Below, one piece after another: positions 26,814-35,766 of a stretch of DNA of 64,000 bases. The stretch spans positions 124,001 through 188,000 of the forward strand of contig JAEPML010000004.1 of the NCBI GenBank assembly GCA_017643925.1, read 5' to 3'. The first letter of the stretch is position 1. Every line of letters starts with the position of its first letter. Both the position numbers and the translations under genes were made by a program. Under the pieces are notes generated by a model that was not told the origin of the DNA, ran no database searches, and worked only from the letters and a program-made list of their open reading frames with translations. This DNA comes from Roseibium sp. Lineage in GTDB: Bacteria; Pseudomonadota; Alphaproteobacteria; Rhizobiales; Stappiaceae.

Positions 26814-27323
26814 CTACAACTTTACGACACCGTCCTGGTCAGGACAGGTCTTGAGGGCCTCCACCGCAGTGCGCCCATCCCCCAATGGCGCATCAGGCCA
26901 GATTTCCGCGAGCGGAATCAACACAAACGCCCTGTCGGCCATTCGCGGATGCGGAATTTCCAGATCGGTTTCCGCAACCTTCTGAAGTCCAAAGATGAGA
27001 ACATCGATATCGATGGTCCTTGGGCCCCATCTGACTTCGCGCACCCGGCCCAGTTCGCCCTCGATTTCAAGGCATCGCTTCAAAAGAGCCGCCGGTGTCA
27101 GTGTCGTATCGACCAGCACGCAGATATTGCGATAGTCATCTTGCGGAACCGGTCCCCAGGGCGGCGTGCGGTAGTCGGAAGATCTCGAGACAAGCGTGAT
27201 GCCATCCGTCAGATCCAGACGCCTCACGGCTTCGGCCAGCATGGCCCCGGTGTCACCAAGATTGGAACCGAGGCCAAGAGCGCATCGGGTGGGAGCGTCG
27301 GGGGACAGGTCTTGTGTGGTCAT
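26814..27323 (-). CDS. folK: 2-amino-4-hydroxy-6-hydroxymethyldihydropteridine diphosphokinase
   Basis: 169 residues from ATG 27323. HPPK transfers pyrophosphate from ATP to the pterin in folate synthesis. Motifs: LGLGSNLGDTGAML at the start, PPWGPVPQDDYRNICVLV, and RWGPRTIDIDVLIFG with the metal-binding Asp pair, then IPHPRMADRAFVL. It begins one base after the folP stop codon (TGA-C-ATG), so the two are translationally linked. folB, often between them, is absent here. Confidence 0.95.
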   Translation of the reverse strand: MTTQDLSPDAPTRCALGLGSNLGDTGAMLAEAVRRLDLTDGITLVSRSSDYRTPPWGPVPQDDYRNICVLVDTTLTPAALLKRCLEIEGELGRVREVRWGPRTIDIDVLIFGLQKVAETDLEIPHPRMADRAFVLIPLAEIWPDAPLGDGRTAVEALKTCPDQDGVVKL

Positions 27324-27324
27324 G

Positions 27325-28143
27325 TCAGCTCGGGGTCCGTTCAAGAAACGTTGCCTCCAGCATACGCACGCAATCGACATGTGGACCGACATCATGTGCA
27401 CGAACGATTGCCGCCCCCTTCAGGAGCGATGTCATGTGAACTGCCAGCGAGCCATTCAAACGGTCATCGGTTTCCACGTTGAGCACAGCGCCGATCATGC
27501 GCTTGCGGGAGGCGCCGGCCAGGATCGGCAATCCGTGTTTCTTCAATGTCTCGAAGCGGTTGAGGATAACGAAATTCTGGTCGACGGTTTTGCCGAACCC
27601 GAAGCCGGGATCGAGGATCTGCTTCTCCCTGGCTATGCCCGCCTTGTCAGCCAGGCCGAGCGACTTTTCAAAAAAACGGTCGATATCGCTCAGGATGTCG
27701 ATGTCGGGATCCGCCGCCAGCCGGTTGTGCATCATCACGACGTGAACACCTGCCTCCGCGACCGTTTCAGCCATGGCGGGATCTTTCTGCAGCCCCCAGA
27801 CATCATTGACGATCACTGCGCCTGCTGCGCAGGCCCGCCTGGCGATTTCCGCCTTGTAGGTATCTATGGAAACCGGCACACCCATTTCGGCAATAGGTGC
27901 AAGAATGGGATCAAGCCTGGCCCATTCATCGTCCAGAGACACGGCTTCTGCCCCGGGCCGTGTGCTTTCCGCACCGATATCCAGAATATCCGCGCCCTCG
28001 TCGATCATCGCCTGCGCATGGGTCAGCGCAGCATCAATCGCATTGTGGCGTCCACCGTCCGAAAAGGAGTCAGGCGTGACATTCAAGATGCCCATGACAT
28101 GTGGTCGGCTTGTCGGGAGTTGGTATCCGGTGGCTTTCGCCAT
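27325..28143 (-). CDS. folP: Dihydropteroate synthase
   Basis: 272 residues from ATG 28143 with AAGGA upstream. DHPS condenses p-aminobenzoate with the pterin pyrophosphate made by FolK and is the sulfonamide target. Motifs in order: MGILNVTPDSFSDGG, ADILDIGAESTRPGA, VSIDTYK, VIVNDVWG, ILDPGFGFGKT, GASRKRMIG and the final RAHDVGPH. All substrate-binding residues look intact. First gene of a folP-folK pair. Confidence 0.96.
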   Translation of the reverse strand: MAKATGYQLPTSRPHVMGILNVTPDSFSDGGRHNAIDAALTHAQAMIDEGADILDIGAESTRPGAEAVSLDDEWARLDPILAPIAEMGVPVSIDTYKAEIARRACAAGAVIVNDVWGLQKDPAMAETVAEAGVHVVMMHNRLAADPDIDILSDIDRFFEKSLGLADKAGIAREKQILDPGFGFGKTVDQNFVILNRFETLKKHGLPILAGASRKRMIGAVLNVETDDRLNGSLAVHMTSLLKGAAIVRAHDVGPHVDCVRMLEATFLERTPS

Positions 28144-28236
28144 GGTCAGGTCCTTCAATCGTCTCGTTCGACTGATGCCTTGTCCGCAATGTCCGGTCAA
28201 GCGGTCGGCGCGTTCCGTGGCCGAATTTCCAGACAA

Positions 28237-29448
28237 TCACTCGGCTGCAGCCGGTTGCCTTGTCCGCTTCTTGAGCAGGAGATAGCTGACGATGCCGATG
28301 ATTGGAACGAAAGGCAGAACGACACCGAAGCCGAGCAGCTGGTCGCCCAGAAGCGCGATCAGGATGCTGGCGACAATCGCGACACCGCATTGCAGAAAAC
28401 CAACCATCGACGATGCGGCTCCGGCCATGCGCGGGAACGGCGCGAGCGATTCCGTGAAGCTTGCAGGCAGGACGAGCGCCAGTGCAAACACGAACAGCGC
28501 CACGGGCCCCATGACAGTTGCAATGGACGGTTCCTGCGTCAGCGTCAGGAAGCTCATCAAGGATGCGGCAACGACCCACAGGCCCAACCCGAACGGAACA
28601 AGCTTCCGCGCCTCGACAAATTTCAACAACCGGCCCGTCAGGATTGTTCCGACAATGAAGGAGCCCGATTGCAGGATCATGGTCATGCCGAATTCGGACG
28701 GTGTCAGTCCCACCTTGTGGATCAGAACGAAGGGCAAAATGGTGGCGAATGTATAGAGATTGCCGAGACCGCAGCCGATCAGCAAGGCCGGCGCCATGAA
28801 GCGCGGATCGGACAGGAGCGTCAGATAATTTGTTGAAAGCCGCGCCGGATCGAGATGATGCCTGCCCGGATTGGGGTTGGTTTCCACCTGGAACACGGCA
28901 ACCGCGATCATTAGGCCAAGCCCGTAGACGACCATGCACCAGAAGATTTCCCGCCACCCGGAGAATTCCAGCACGAAGCCGCCGATCGTCGGCGAAATCG
29001 CCGGACCGACCGCCAGCATCATGGCGATCGTGTTCATGATCTTGGCGGAAGCTTCGCCAGTAAACTGGTCGCGAACGATGGCACGCGAGACCGCGATCCC
29101 GACGGCGGCACCGACACCCTGAAGCGCCCGTGCCACGAGCATGAATTCCACTGTCGGCGCGAAGGTCGCCAGGATGCTCGAGACCAGGTAGAGCAGCAGG
29201 AACATCAGCGCGACGGGCTTGCGCCCGAAGGCATCGGCCAGGGGACCACAGACCAGCTGTGCGAGCGCAAACCCGGCAAAATACGACGTCAGCGTCATTT
29301 TGACGGCCGCTTCGCTCGTCCCGTATGCCTCCACGAGTGCCGGCATGGCCGGTGTATAGAGCGCCATCGAAATCGGGCCGATCGCGACGAGCGCGGCTCC
29401 AAGATACGATGTGCGCCGCGCACTCATGATGGGGCCGGCATTGCTCAT
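28237..29448 (-). CDS. Bcr/CflA-type multidrug efflux MFS transporter
   Basis: 403 residues, 12 transmembrane helices. N-terminal LYTPAMPALVEAYG, then GPLADAFGRKPV (MFS motif A) and ARALQGVGAAVGIAVSRAIVRD, which is characteristic of the DHA1 Bcr/CflA subfamily that exports drugs such as bicyclomycin or chloramphenicol. Its start overlaps the marR-type gene by 4 bases (ATGA), so it is expressed with that regulator. Physiological substrate unknown. Confidence 0.9.
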   Translation of the reverse strand: MSNAGPIMSARRTSYLGAALVAIGPISMALYTPAMPALVEAYGTSEAAVKMTLTSYFAGFALAQLVCGPLADAFGRKPVALMFLLLYLVSSILATFAPTVEFMLVARALQGVGAAVGIAVSRAIVRDQFTGEASAKIMNTIAMMLAVGPAISPTIGGFVLEFSGWREIFWCMVVYGLGLMIAVAVFQVETNPNPGRHHLDPARLSTNYLTLLSDPRFMAPALLIGCGLGNLYTFATILPFVLIHKVGLTPSEFGMTMILQSGSFIVGTILTGRLLKFVEARKLVPFGLGLWVVAASLMSFLTLTQEPSIATVMGPVALFVFALALVLPASFTESLAPFPRMAGAASSMVGFLQCGVAIVASILIALLGDQLLGFGVVLPFVPIIGIVSYLLLKKRTRQPAAAE

Positions 29449-29906
29449 TTCTGTTTTCCGGGGAATGCGTCGGAAAGCAGACTGTCCTTCATCGTCTGCA
29501 ACAGGCTCTCAAGAACCTGCTTTTCCTCGTCCGGCACCTCTTCCAGTGCCTTCGCCCTGACAGACTGCAAGGCGCCACCAATGCGTTCCAGAAGCGGATC
29601 GGCCTCCGGTGTCAGTTCGATCAGGTTGGCCCGCTTGTCCCTGGGATCGGGACAGCGCTTGATAAGGCCGGCCTTTCCAAGCGAATCCAGGTAGCCGACA
29701 AGTGTCATGGGTTCCACGAACATGATCTCCGCCAGCGCGGCCTGTCTTTGTCCGGGATGGCGCCAGACATAGAACAGCGTGCGCGCTTCTCCTGCCGTCA
29801 GACCGGTGTCGAGATCCGCCAGCGCGGCCTCGAAACGTCGACGGAGCAAACGCGCCAGATCCACGACCAGCATGGTCACGGCCACATTCGGATAGGGAAG
29901 TCCCAT
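29445..29906 (-). CDS. MarR family regulator of the adjacent efflux gene
   Basis: 153 residues. Winged helix: LTAGEARTLFYVWRHPGQRQAALAEIM, recognition helix FVEPMTLVGYLDSLGKAGLIKR, and wing CPDPRDKRANLIELT. ATG 29906 has GGAG seven bases upstream (GTG 29912 does not). A perfect inverted repeat starts 14 bases before it, suggesting autorepression of the regulator-transporter operon, relieved by a small aromatic or drug-like ligand as in other MarR systems. Confidence 0.9.
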   Translation of the reverse strand: MGLPYPNVAVTMLVVDLARLLRRRFEAALADLDTGLTAGEARTLFYVWRHPGQRQAALAEIMFVEPMTLVGYLDSLGKAGLIKRCPDPRDKRANLIELTPEADPLLERIGGALQSVRAKALEEVPDEEKQVLESLLQTMKDSLLSDAFPGKQK

Positions 29907-29920
29907 CGGCACTCCAATTA

Positions 29921-29935
29921 GTAAGGATACCTTAC
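29921..29935. promoter_or_regulatory. GTAAGG-ATA-CCTTAC operator candidate for the MarR regulator
   Basis: A perfect 6-base inverted repeat with a 3-base spacer, 14 bases upstream of the marR start and in the space between it and typA. Size and place fit a MarR operator. Confidence 0.7.
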
Positions 29936-30110
29936 GAAATAGGTCTCGCGACGAAAACTGTCAATGCGCAGTTTTGGCACTGCATTGCACAATCAAGGCT
30001 TGCCACGTATAAAGGCGCCAAATTCGGCAAAGGCTGCCGATCACCGAAATCACATATCCAGACATGTTGCGGGTCCGCCGAGGGCCCGTTCTGTCTTTTG
30101 GAGCCCACTC

Positions 30111-31934
30111 ATGAACCTGCGTAATATTGCCATTATCGCACACGTTGACCATGGCAAAACCACCCTCATCGACGTCCTTTTGAAGCAGTCCGGTGCGTTC
30201 CGGGACAATCAGCGCACCGAAGAGCGCATGATGGATTCCAACGACATCGAGCGCGAACGCGGCATTACCATCCTCGCCAAGGTCACGTCCCTCGTCTGGA
30301 AAGACACCCGCATCAATATTGTGGACACCCCGGGCCACGCCGACTTCGGCGGTGAGGTCGAGCGTATCCTGCACATGGTCGATGGTGTGATTCTGCTCGT
30401 CGATGCGGCTGAAGGCCCGATGCCGCAGACCAAGTTCGTGCTCGGCAAGGCCCTCAAGCTTGGCCTCAAGCCGATTGTTGCCATCAACAAGATCGACAAG
30501 CCGGAGCAGCGCGCCGACGAAGTGCTCGACGAGGTCTTCGATCTGTTCGCCGCACTCGACGCCAATGAAGAACAGCTCGACTTCCCGGTTCTTTACGGAT
30601 CCGCCAAACAGGAATGGATGGCCCTGGAAACCGACGGACCGCAGGACAACATGGACCCGTTGTTCGACATGGTTCTCGACCGTGTCGAAGCTCCGAAATC
30701 CGATCCGGGCGAGTTCCGCATGCTGGCGACCACGATCGAATCCGACCCGTTCCTGGGCCGGATCCTGACCGGTCGCGTCGTGTCCGGCACCGCCATCCCG
30801 AACATGCCGATCAAGGCACTGTCCCGTGACGGCAATGTTGTTGAAAGCGGCCGGGTCTCGAAGATCCTCGCCTTCCGCGGCCTGGAGCGTCAGCCGATCG
30901 AACAGGGTGAAGCCGGTGACATCGTCGCCATCGCGGGCATGACCAAGGCAACCGTTGCCGATACGCTCTGCGCAACGGCCGTCAACGAGCCGATCCAGGC
31001 CCAGCCGATCGATCCGCCAACGCTTTCCATGACATTCCGCGTCAATGACAGCCCGCTCGCCGGCACCGAAGGGTCCAAGGTCCAGTCACGCGTCATTCGT
31101 GAGCGCCTGATGAAGGAAGCCGAGGGCAATGTCGCGCTGAAGGTGGAAGACACCAACGAACCGGATGCCTTCATCGTGTCCGGCCGCGGTGAACTTCTGC
31201 TGGCGATCCTGATCGAGAACATGCGCCGCGAAGGTTTCGAGCTCGGCGTCGGTCGTCCGCGCGTCGTCTATCAGTATGACGATGCCGGCAACCGGATGGA
31301 GCCGATCGAGGAAGTCATCATCGATGTGGATGACGAGCACTCCGGCGTCGTTGTTCAGAAGCTGCAGGAACGCAAGGCCGACCTCCTGGAAATGAAACCG
31401 TCCGGCGGTGGCCGCACGCGTCTTGTTTTCCACGCACCGACCCGTGGCCTGATCGGCTACCAGTCGGAACTCCTGTCTGACACGCGCGGCACAGCGATCT
31501 TCAACCGCCTGTTCCACGGCTACGAGCCCCACAAGGGACCGATCCAGGGCCGTCACACCGGCGTGCTCCTGTCCAACGGCACCGGTGAAGCCGTTGCTTA
31601 CGCGCTCTTCAACCTGGAAGACCGCGGTCCGATGATGATCGATCCGGGCACAAAGGTGTACCCGGGCATGATCGTCGGGGAACACACGCGCGGCAACGAC
31701 CTGGAAGTCAACGTTCTGAAGGGCAAGCAGCTGACCAACATCCGCTCTGCCGGCAAGGACGACGCCGTCAAGCTGACCACGCCGATCAAGCTGACGCTGG
31801 AAGCCGCCCTTTCCTACATCTCCGACGACGAGTTGGTGGAAGTGACCCCGGAAAGCATCCGCCTGCGCAAGGCAATCCTTGACCCGCATGAGCGCAAACG
31901 CGCCGAACGCGCAGCCAACAAGGCATCGGCGTAA
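30111..31934 (+). CDS. typA: Ribosome-associated GTPase TypA/BipA
   Basis: 607 residues. TypA is a translational GTPase that binds the ribosome and helps 50S assembly and stress or low-temperature growth. G motifs: [10 protein letters not shown] (G1, ~10-19), ERERGITI (G2), [11 protein letters not shown] (G3), [15 protein letters not shown] (G4). Domains II, III and V and the C-terminal domain follow as in EF-G-like proteins ([18 protein letters not shown], then [18 protein letters not shown]). ATG 30111 has GGAG eight bases upstream. A strong terminator follows. Confidence 0.97.
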   Translation: MNLRNIAIIAHVDHGKTTLIDVLLKQSGAFRDNQRTEERMMDSNDIERERGITILAKVTSLVWKDTRINIVDTPGHADFGGEVERILHMVDGVILLVDAAEGPMPQTKFVLGKALKLGLKPIVAINKIDKPEQRADEVLDEVFDLFAALDANEEQLDFPVLYGSAKQEWMALETDGPQDNMDPLFDMVLDRVEAPKSDPGEFRMLATTIESDPFLGRILTGRVVSGTAIPNMPIKALSRDGNVVESGRVSKILAFRGLERQPIEQGEAGDIVAIAGMTKATVADTLCATAVNEPIQAQPIDPPTLSMTFRVNDSPLAGTEGSKVQSRVIRERLMKEAEGNVALKVEDTNEPDAFIVSGRGELLLAILIENMRREGFELGVGRPRVVYQYDDAGNRMEPIEEVIIDVDDEHSGVVVQKLQERKADLLEMKPSGGGRTRLVFHAPTRGLIGYQSELLSDTRGTAIFNRLFHGYEPHKGPIQGRHTGVLLSNGTGEAVAYALFNLEDRGPMMIDPGTKVYPGMIVGEHTRGNDLEVNVLKGKQLTNIRSAGKDDAVKLTTPIKLTLEAALSYISDDELVEVTPESIRLRKAILDPHERKRAERAANKASA

Positions 31935-31960
31935 GGCTGAGCTCTGCTGATTGAGATCTG

Positions 31961-31990
31961 AAAAAGCCCGGGCAACTGCCCGGGCTTTTT
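31961..31990. terminator. Strong bidirectional terminator after typA
   Basis: AAAAAGCCCGGGC-AACT-GCCCGGGCTTTTT is a perfect 13-base inverted repeat ending in five T's, 26 bases past the typA stop. Confidence 0.95.
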
Positions 31991-32075
31991 ACTGCGCGGT
32001 CATCCTCAAAACGTCGAACTTGCTTGTGTGCGCTGCAATAGGCTTTAATCCCGGCAACAACAAAACTGGGAGGCA

Positions 32076-33131
32076 ATGTTGAGCAAGACCAATCGCGGCA
32101 ACTTTTTCGAGGATTTTGAAGTCGGGCAAGTGATCCGCCACGCGACGCCGCGCACGGTCACGAGCGGCGACCAGGCGCTCTACACCTCGCTTTATGGCTC
32201 CCGTTTCGTCGTCCAGTCCTCAGACGCCTTTGCCCGGGAACTCGGATATGCCCAGGCTCCGACTGACGACCTGCTGACCTTCCACATTGTCTTCGGCAAG
32301 ACGGTACCGGATATCTCCCTCAATGCTGTTGCAAATCTCGGCTATGCTGGCGGCCGGTTCCTGGCACCCGTTTTCCCGGGCGACACGATCTCGACCGTTT
32401 CCGAAGTGATCGGCAAGAAGGAAAATTCCAACGGCAAGACCGGCGTCGTCTATGTCCGCTCCACCGGCTACACGGAAACCGGCACAGAAGTGCTCGACTA
32501 TGTCCGCTGGGTAATGGTCAACAAGCGCGACCCGTCGAGCCCCGCGCCGGAACCCGTTGTTCCGGACCTGCCGGCCGCAATCGATCCGCAGGCGCTCGGC
32601 ACGGCTGTCCCCTTGCTCGATATTGCCAACTGGGACACCGAGCTTTCCGGTTCCCCGTTTCGCTTTGACGACTACGAAATCGGCGAAAAGATCGACCATG
32701 TCGATGGCATGACCGTTGAAGAAGCCGAGCACCAGATGGCAACGCGCCTCTACCAGAACACCGCCAAGGTGCATTTCAACCAGCATACCGAAGCCAACAG
32801 CCGCTTTGGCCATCGCCTGGTCTATGGCGGACATGTGATCTCGATTGCGCGCGCCCTATCCTTCAACGGCCTGGCCAATGCCTTTCATATTGCAGGAATT
32901 AATGGCGGCCGCCATGTTGGACCGCTCGGTGCGGGCGACACGATTTACGCCTGGTCGGAAGTTCTGGACAAGGCCGAGATCGACGGCCGAACCGATGTTG
33001 GCGCCCTGCGTCTGCGCCTTGTCGCCACCAAGAACCGTCCCTGCAGTGACTTCCCGGACAAGGACGCGGATGGCAAATACCTGCCGGACGTCCTGCTCGA
33101 CTTCGATTACTGGGCCATGATGCCGAAATAG
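32076..33131 (+). CDS. mcd: Mesaconyl-CoA hydratase (beta-methylmalyl-CoA dehydratase)
   Basis: 351 residues, two MaoC-type hotdog domains (~10-155 and ~185-345). It hydrates mesaconyl-C1-CoA to beta-methylmalyl-CoA in the ethylmalonyl-CoA pathway, downstream of Ecm and methylsuccinyl-CoA dehydrogenase. Family hallmarks are NFFEDFEVGQVIRHATPRT at the start, FDDYEIGEKIDHVDGMTVEEAEHQMATRL and NPHFNQH-like KVHFNQHTEANSRFGHRLVYGGHVIS. GGGAGG lies only two bases before the ATG; TTG 32079 would have better spacing. The symbols mcd/meaC are used for this gene in other species. Confidence 0.92.
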   Translation: MLSKTNRGNFFEDFEVGQVIRHATPRTVTSGDQALYTSLYGSRFVVQSSDAFARELGYAQAPTDDLLTFHIVFGKTVPDISLNAVANLGYAGGRFLAPVFPGDTISTVSEVIGKKENSNGKTGVVYVRSTGYTETGTEVLDYVRWVMVNKRDPSSPAPEPVVPDLPAAIDPQALGTAVPLLDIANWDTELSGSPFRFDDYEIGEKIDHVDGMTVEEAEHQMATRLYQNTAKVHFNQHTEANSRFGHRLVYGGHVISIARALSFNGLANAFHIAGINGGRHVGPLGAGDTIYAWSEVLDKAEIDGRTDVGALRLRLVATKNRPCSDFPDKDADGKYLPDVLLDFDYWAMMPK

Positions 33132-33191
33132 GGCAGGCTTCGCGCCATCGACATGCGATGTCGCAAATCGTCTGGACAACAGGCTGCACGA

Positions 33192-33223
33192 GGCTCACTC
33201 TCCCGGAAAAGGGAGTGTGAGCC
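33192..33223 (+). promoter_or_regulatory. Hairpin that covers the Shine-Dalgarno of the HD-domain gene
   Basis: Bases 33192-33204 (GGCTCACTCTCCC) and 33211-33223 (GGGAGTGTGAGCC) pair over 13 positions with one mismatch, closing a GGAAAA loop. The right arm contains the GGGAG ribosome-binding site and ends directly at the ATG at 33224. In RNA this would hide the site, so it could be a thermometer-like or ligand- or protein-controlled switch. There is no T tract, so it is not a terminator. Confidence 0.6.
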
Positions 33224-33823
33224 ATGAAAACCGTATCCTTCACCCAGATGAAAGACGGCACCAAGGCCGACTATGACCTGCTGGCCGAGGCCGAAAAGCC
33301 CTATCACGCCCTGACAGCCGACCGGATTCTCGCCGAGCTGCGCAAACAGGACGAAGACACGCTCTCCGGCTACAAGATCACGCGCATGGCGCATGGTCTT
33401 CAGGCAGCGACGCGCGCACGACGCGAAGGCGCTGATATCGACTGGATCGTCGGAGCGCTGCTCCACGATATCGGCGATGGCCTGGCGCCGCAAAACCACG
33501 ACAGGTTTTCCGCCGAAGTGATCCGACCGTTTGTGCGTGACGAGGTGGCCTGGGTCGTGGAGCATCACGGAATTTTCCAGTCATTCTATTACGGGCGTCA
33601 CTACGGCTGGGACGCGAACGCCCGCGACGAATTCAAGGATCACATCCATTTCCAGACCTGTGCCGACTTTTGCGAACGCTGGGACCAGAGCTCTTTCGAT
33701 CCCGACTATCCGACCGACGATCTCGAAAATTTCGAACCTCTGGTAAGGGAAGTGTTTGCCCGCAAGGCCTATGACCCGGATGTCATTCGTGAAGGTGTCT
33801 CAAACGGGCTTCCGGCGCTTTAG
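33224..33823 (+). CDS. HD-domain protein (PhnZ-like phosphohydrolase/oxygenase fold)
   Basis: 199 residues, one HD domain: AHGLQAATRARREGADIDWIVGALLHDIGD gives the first His and the HD pair, then VVEHHGIFQSFYYG and a late Asp in FQTCADFCERWD. The short helical layout recalls PhnZ and related mixed-valent di-iron oxygenases as well as plain metal phosphohydrolases; I cannot decide between them. No phosphonate genes are near. Translation may be controlled by the hairpin directly before the start codon. Confidence 0.75.
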   Translation: MKTVSFTQMKDGTKADYDLLAEAEKPYHALTADRILAELRKQDEDTLSGYKITRMAHGLQAATRARREGADIDWIVGALLHDIGDGLAPQNHDRFSAEVIRPFVRDEVAWVVEHHGIFQSFYYGRHYGWDANARDEFKDHIHFQTCADFCERWDQSSFDPDYPTDDLENFEPLVREVFARKAYDPDVIREGVSNGLPAL

Positions 33824-33914
33824 ATTTCTCGGTGCTCACCCAGCTGCTTACCGCACCTCACGGAAACGCGGCCCGGTGCCACGAGGATGCGTTTGCTATC
33901 CGGATCCGGGCACG

Positions 33915-33953
33915 CATCCTTCGAGACGGGCCCCGGCGCACCTGAGGATGAGG
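33915..33953 (+). repeat. Palindromic interspersed repeat, copy 1
   Basis: A 39-base element running CATCCTTCGAGACGG ... CTGAGGATGAGG. It matches copy 2 (34042-34080) in inverted orientation at both ends, with a variable GC-rich middle. Elements of this look are frequent between genes in Rhizobiales. The surrounding 376-base gap (33824-34199) holds nothing else I can identify. Confidence 0.75.
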
Positions 33954-34041
33954 TCCTGCAGAACATCAGTAATGTTCGGCAACCGCATAACTGCAAATCC
34001 CCGGACTTCAGGACAAAGTGCCCTCGAAACGCTCACTCCTT

Positions 34042-34080
34042 CCTCATCCTGAGGAAGCGCAAGCGCTGTCTCGAAGGATG
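34042..34080 (-). repeat. Palindromic interspersed repeat, copy 2 (inverted)
   Basis: CCTCATCCTGAGGAAGCGC ... GTCTCGAAGGATG, the reverse complement of copy 1 in its outer 14 and 12 bases. The pair is separated by 88 bases and could fold into one long hairpin in RNA or single-stranded DNA. Confidence 0.75.
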
Positions 34081-34199
34081 GGCTAAGTGTCCCGGCCCAG
34101 TCGCCCGTTTTCGGGAAAGGTCCGGCAGCCCTGCTCGGCATGACGTGGTGGAGGATGGATTTGGTCGCCCGACAGCCCGCCTCGTCGAGGCGGACCCGA

Positions 34200-35459
34200 T
34201 CAATTGGGTTTCGCGGCCGGCACGACGTCCGTCGAGATCGGGCCGATACCAGCACCTTCATCTGACGTTTTCTTGCCAAAGGGCACCCAGCGCTTGAAGA
34301 ACCCGCCGACGGCACCGCCTCGGGACTTGTCCTGGGCGGCAAACGCCGTCTCGACTGCGGATGTGTCCGACTTGTCGGACGCCCGCGGGATCGCCCCCGG
34401 AGCAGCTGCGGTCTGGGTAGACGGAGCCTGATTGGCAGTCGCCGTTGCCGTTGCTTCAGGCGCTGAATCGTCTTCGCCACCGCCCAGCACTTCGGCCAGC
34501 TTGGTAGACCGTTCGTCCCAGCGCTTCTGGCGTTCTTCACGTGCGTCGTAGCGCGCCGCGAGCTGCTGGAATTTCTCGTTGTCCTTGCGCTGCTTCGAGT
34601 TGACGGCAGTGGCAATACTCGGATGGACCTGGTATTCCGGGCACTTCGCGCTGGCGCGGAACGGAACCCCTTCCACCAGTGTCGTGGCATCGAAGACGTA
34701 TTTCTTTTCGCAGACCGAAACCTTCGGCGGCTTCTTTGTGATCTCGAAATGGTCGTAGCCGGTTTTCAGCATCTTCCAATAGTCGAGATGCGGGCTCTTG
34801 CGATGGCGCGCCATGTTCTCGGCCGTCATGCGGAACGGAAAGGCCTGGACCTGGAACGACCGCTGCCCGCCCTTGAAGCTGTCGCGCGCGAGCGCGTAGA
34901 TGTCCTGCACCTGCTCATCCGTCATCGCGTAGCAACCGCGTGAGGAACAGGCGCCATGCACCATCAGGTGCGAACCCGTCCGGCCGTGAGCCCTGTCATA
35001 CTTGTTGGGATAACCGAGGTTGAAGGCAAGATGGTAGCTTGAGTGCGGGTTCATCAGGGCCGGCGTGATTTCATAGAAGCCTTCGGGGGCCTGACGGTCG
35101 CCTTCCTTGAACTTGGGGCCGAGCTTGCCGGACCACTTGCAGATCTCGAAATCTTCCAGAAGCTTGTACTTGCCGGTTCGATCCTGCTTCCAGACCTCGA
35201 GCTGGGATTCCTCCTTGAAGATCCGGATCATGATCGGCGACGTCGTGCCCATATTGAGGTCGGACATCTTGCGCTTGACGGAGGCGCTTACCGGTTTCTT
35301 GGCCTTGTCCGGTCCGGAAACGAATTCATCGCCCTGGCACGATGCCAGGATCGTCGCTCCCAGGAGCACGGCACCGATCTTCAGAACCTTCCGGCTGTTC
35401 CGGCGCTTCGGCCCTTCCTGAGGACCGAGCGGCAACTGCTTTGTACGCCCAAAGACCAT
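34200..35459 (-). CDS. L,D-transpeptidase family lipoprotein (YafK-like)
   Basis: 419 residues from ATG 35459. A basic N-terminus (KRRNSRKVLKIG) and hydrophobic core end in the lipobox LASC, so it is a lipoprotein. A YkuD-type catalytic domain at ~70-215 carries HGACSSRGCYAM, the His and the Cys nucleophile of L,D-transpeptidases. The YafK-type enzymes act on peptidoglycan and can release bound lipoprotein. The C-terminal ~120 residues (coiled coil, then Ala/Thr/Pro-rich) are an extension without a clear fold. Confidence 0.85.
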   Translation of the reverse strand: MVFGRTKQLPLGPQEGPKRRNSRKVLKIGAVLLGATILASCQGDEFVSGPDKAKKPVSASVKRKMSDLNMGTTSPIMIRIFKEESQLEVWKQDRTGKYKLLEDFEICKWSGKLGPKFKEGDRQAPEGFYEITPALMNPHSSYHLAFNLGYPNKYDRAHGRTGSHLMVHGACSSRGCYAMTDEQVQDIYALARDSFKGGQRSFQVQAFPFRMTAENMARHRKSPHLDYWKMLKTGYDHFEITKKPPKVSVCEKKYVFDATTLVEGVPFRASAKCPEYQVHPSIATAVNSKQRKDNEKFQQLAARYDAREERQKRWDERSTKLAEVLGGGEDDSAPEATATATANQAPSTQTAAAPGAIPRASDKSDTSAVETAFAAQDKSRGGAVGGFFKRWVPFGKKTSDEGAGIGPISTDVVPAAKPN

Positions 35460-35701
35460 GGTACCATCCCGAACTAAGTGGAACACGACACAGTACCCTG
35501 GCTCTTGCCGACGCGGTCTGCTCGCATATCCTGCGTATCGCCCCCGCGCCAAGGCTAGGGAATGTTGGTTGACGATAAGTTACTGAAACAGGTCAGCCCC
35601 CGCGAACCAAATTTGAGTGATAAGCACAATTTCATCGTGGTCAGCCCACCATCCGACCAATCTAATGCCTGAATGACGACCAATTCTGGCCACACAATGG
35701 C
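35460..35701. other. Intergenic region upstream of the L,D-transpeptidase
   Basis: The 307 bases from 35460 to 35766 hold the leftward promoter of the transpeptidase gene and, at the right, the accA terminator. No other gene or repeat is evident. Confidence 0.4.
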
Positions 35702-35728
35702 AAAAGAGGCCGCAAATCCTGCGACCTC
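35702..35728 (-). terminator. Rho-independent terminator of accA
   Basis: On the minus strand GAGGTCGCA-GGATT-TGCGGCCTC (8 of 9 pairs) is followed by TTTT. It lies 38 bases past the accA stop codon. Confidence 0.7.
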
Positions 35729-35766
35729 ACGGGTAGTTTGCTGTTTTTATCGCGAAATTGGCGCAA

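Noticed and set aside
27196..28836. Long open frame (546 codons) on the plus strand opposite folP
   Set aside because: It mirrors folP and the start of the MFS gene; the product has no recognisable domain and no ribosome-binding site. High GC and codon bias of the real genes explain it.
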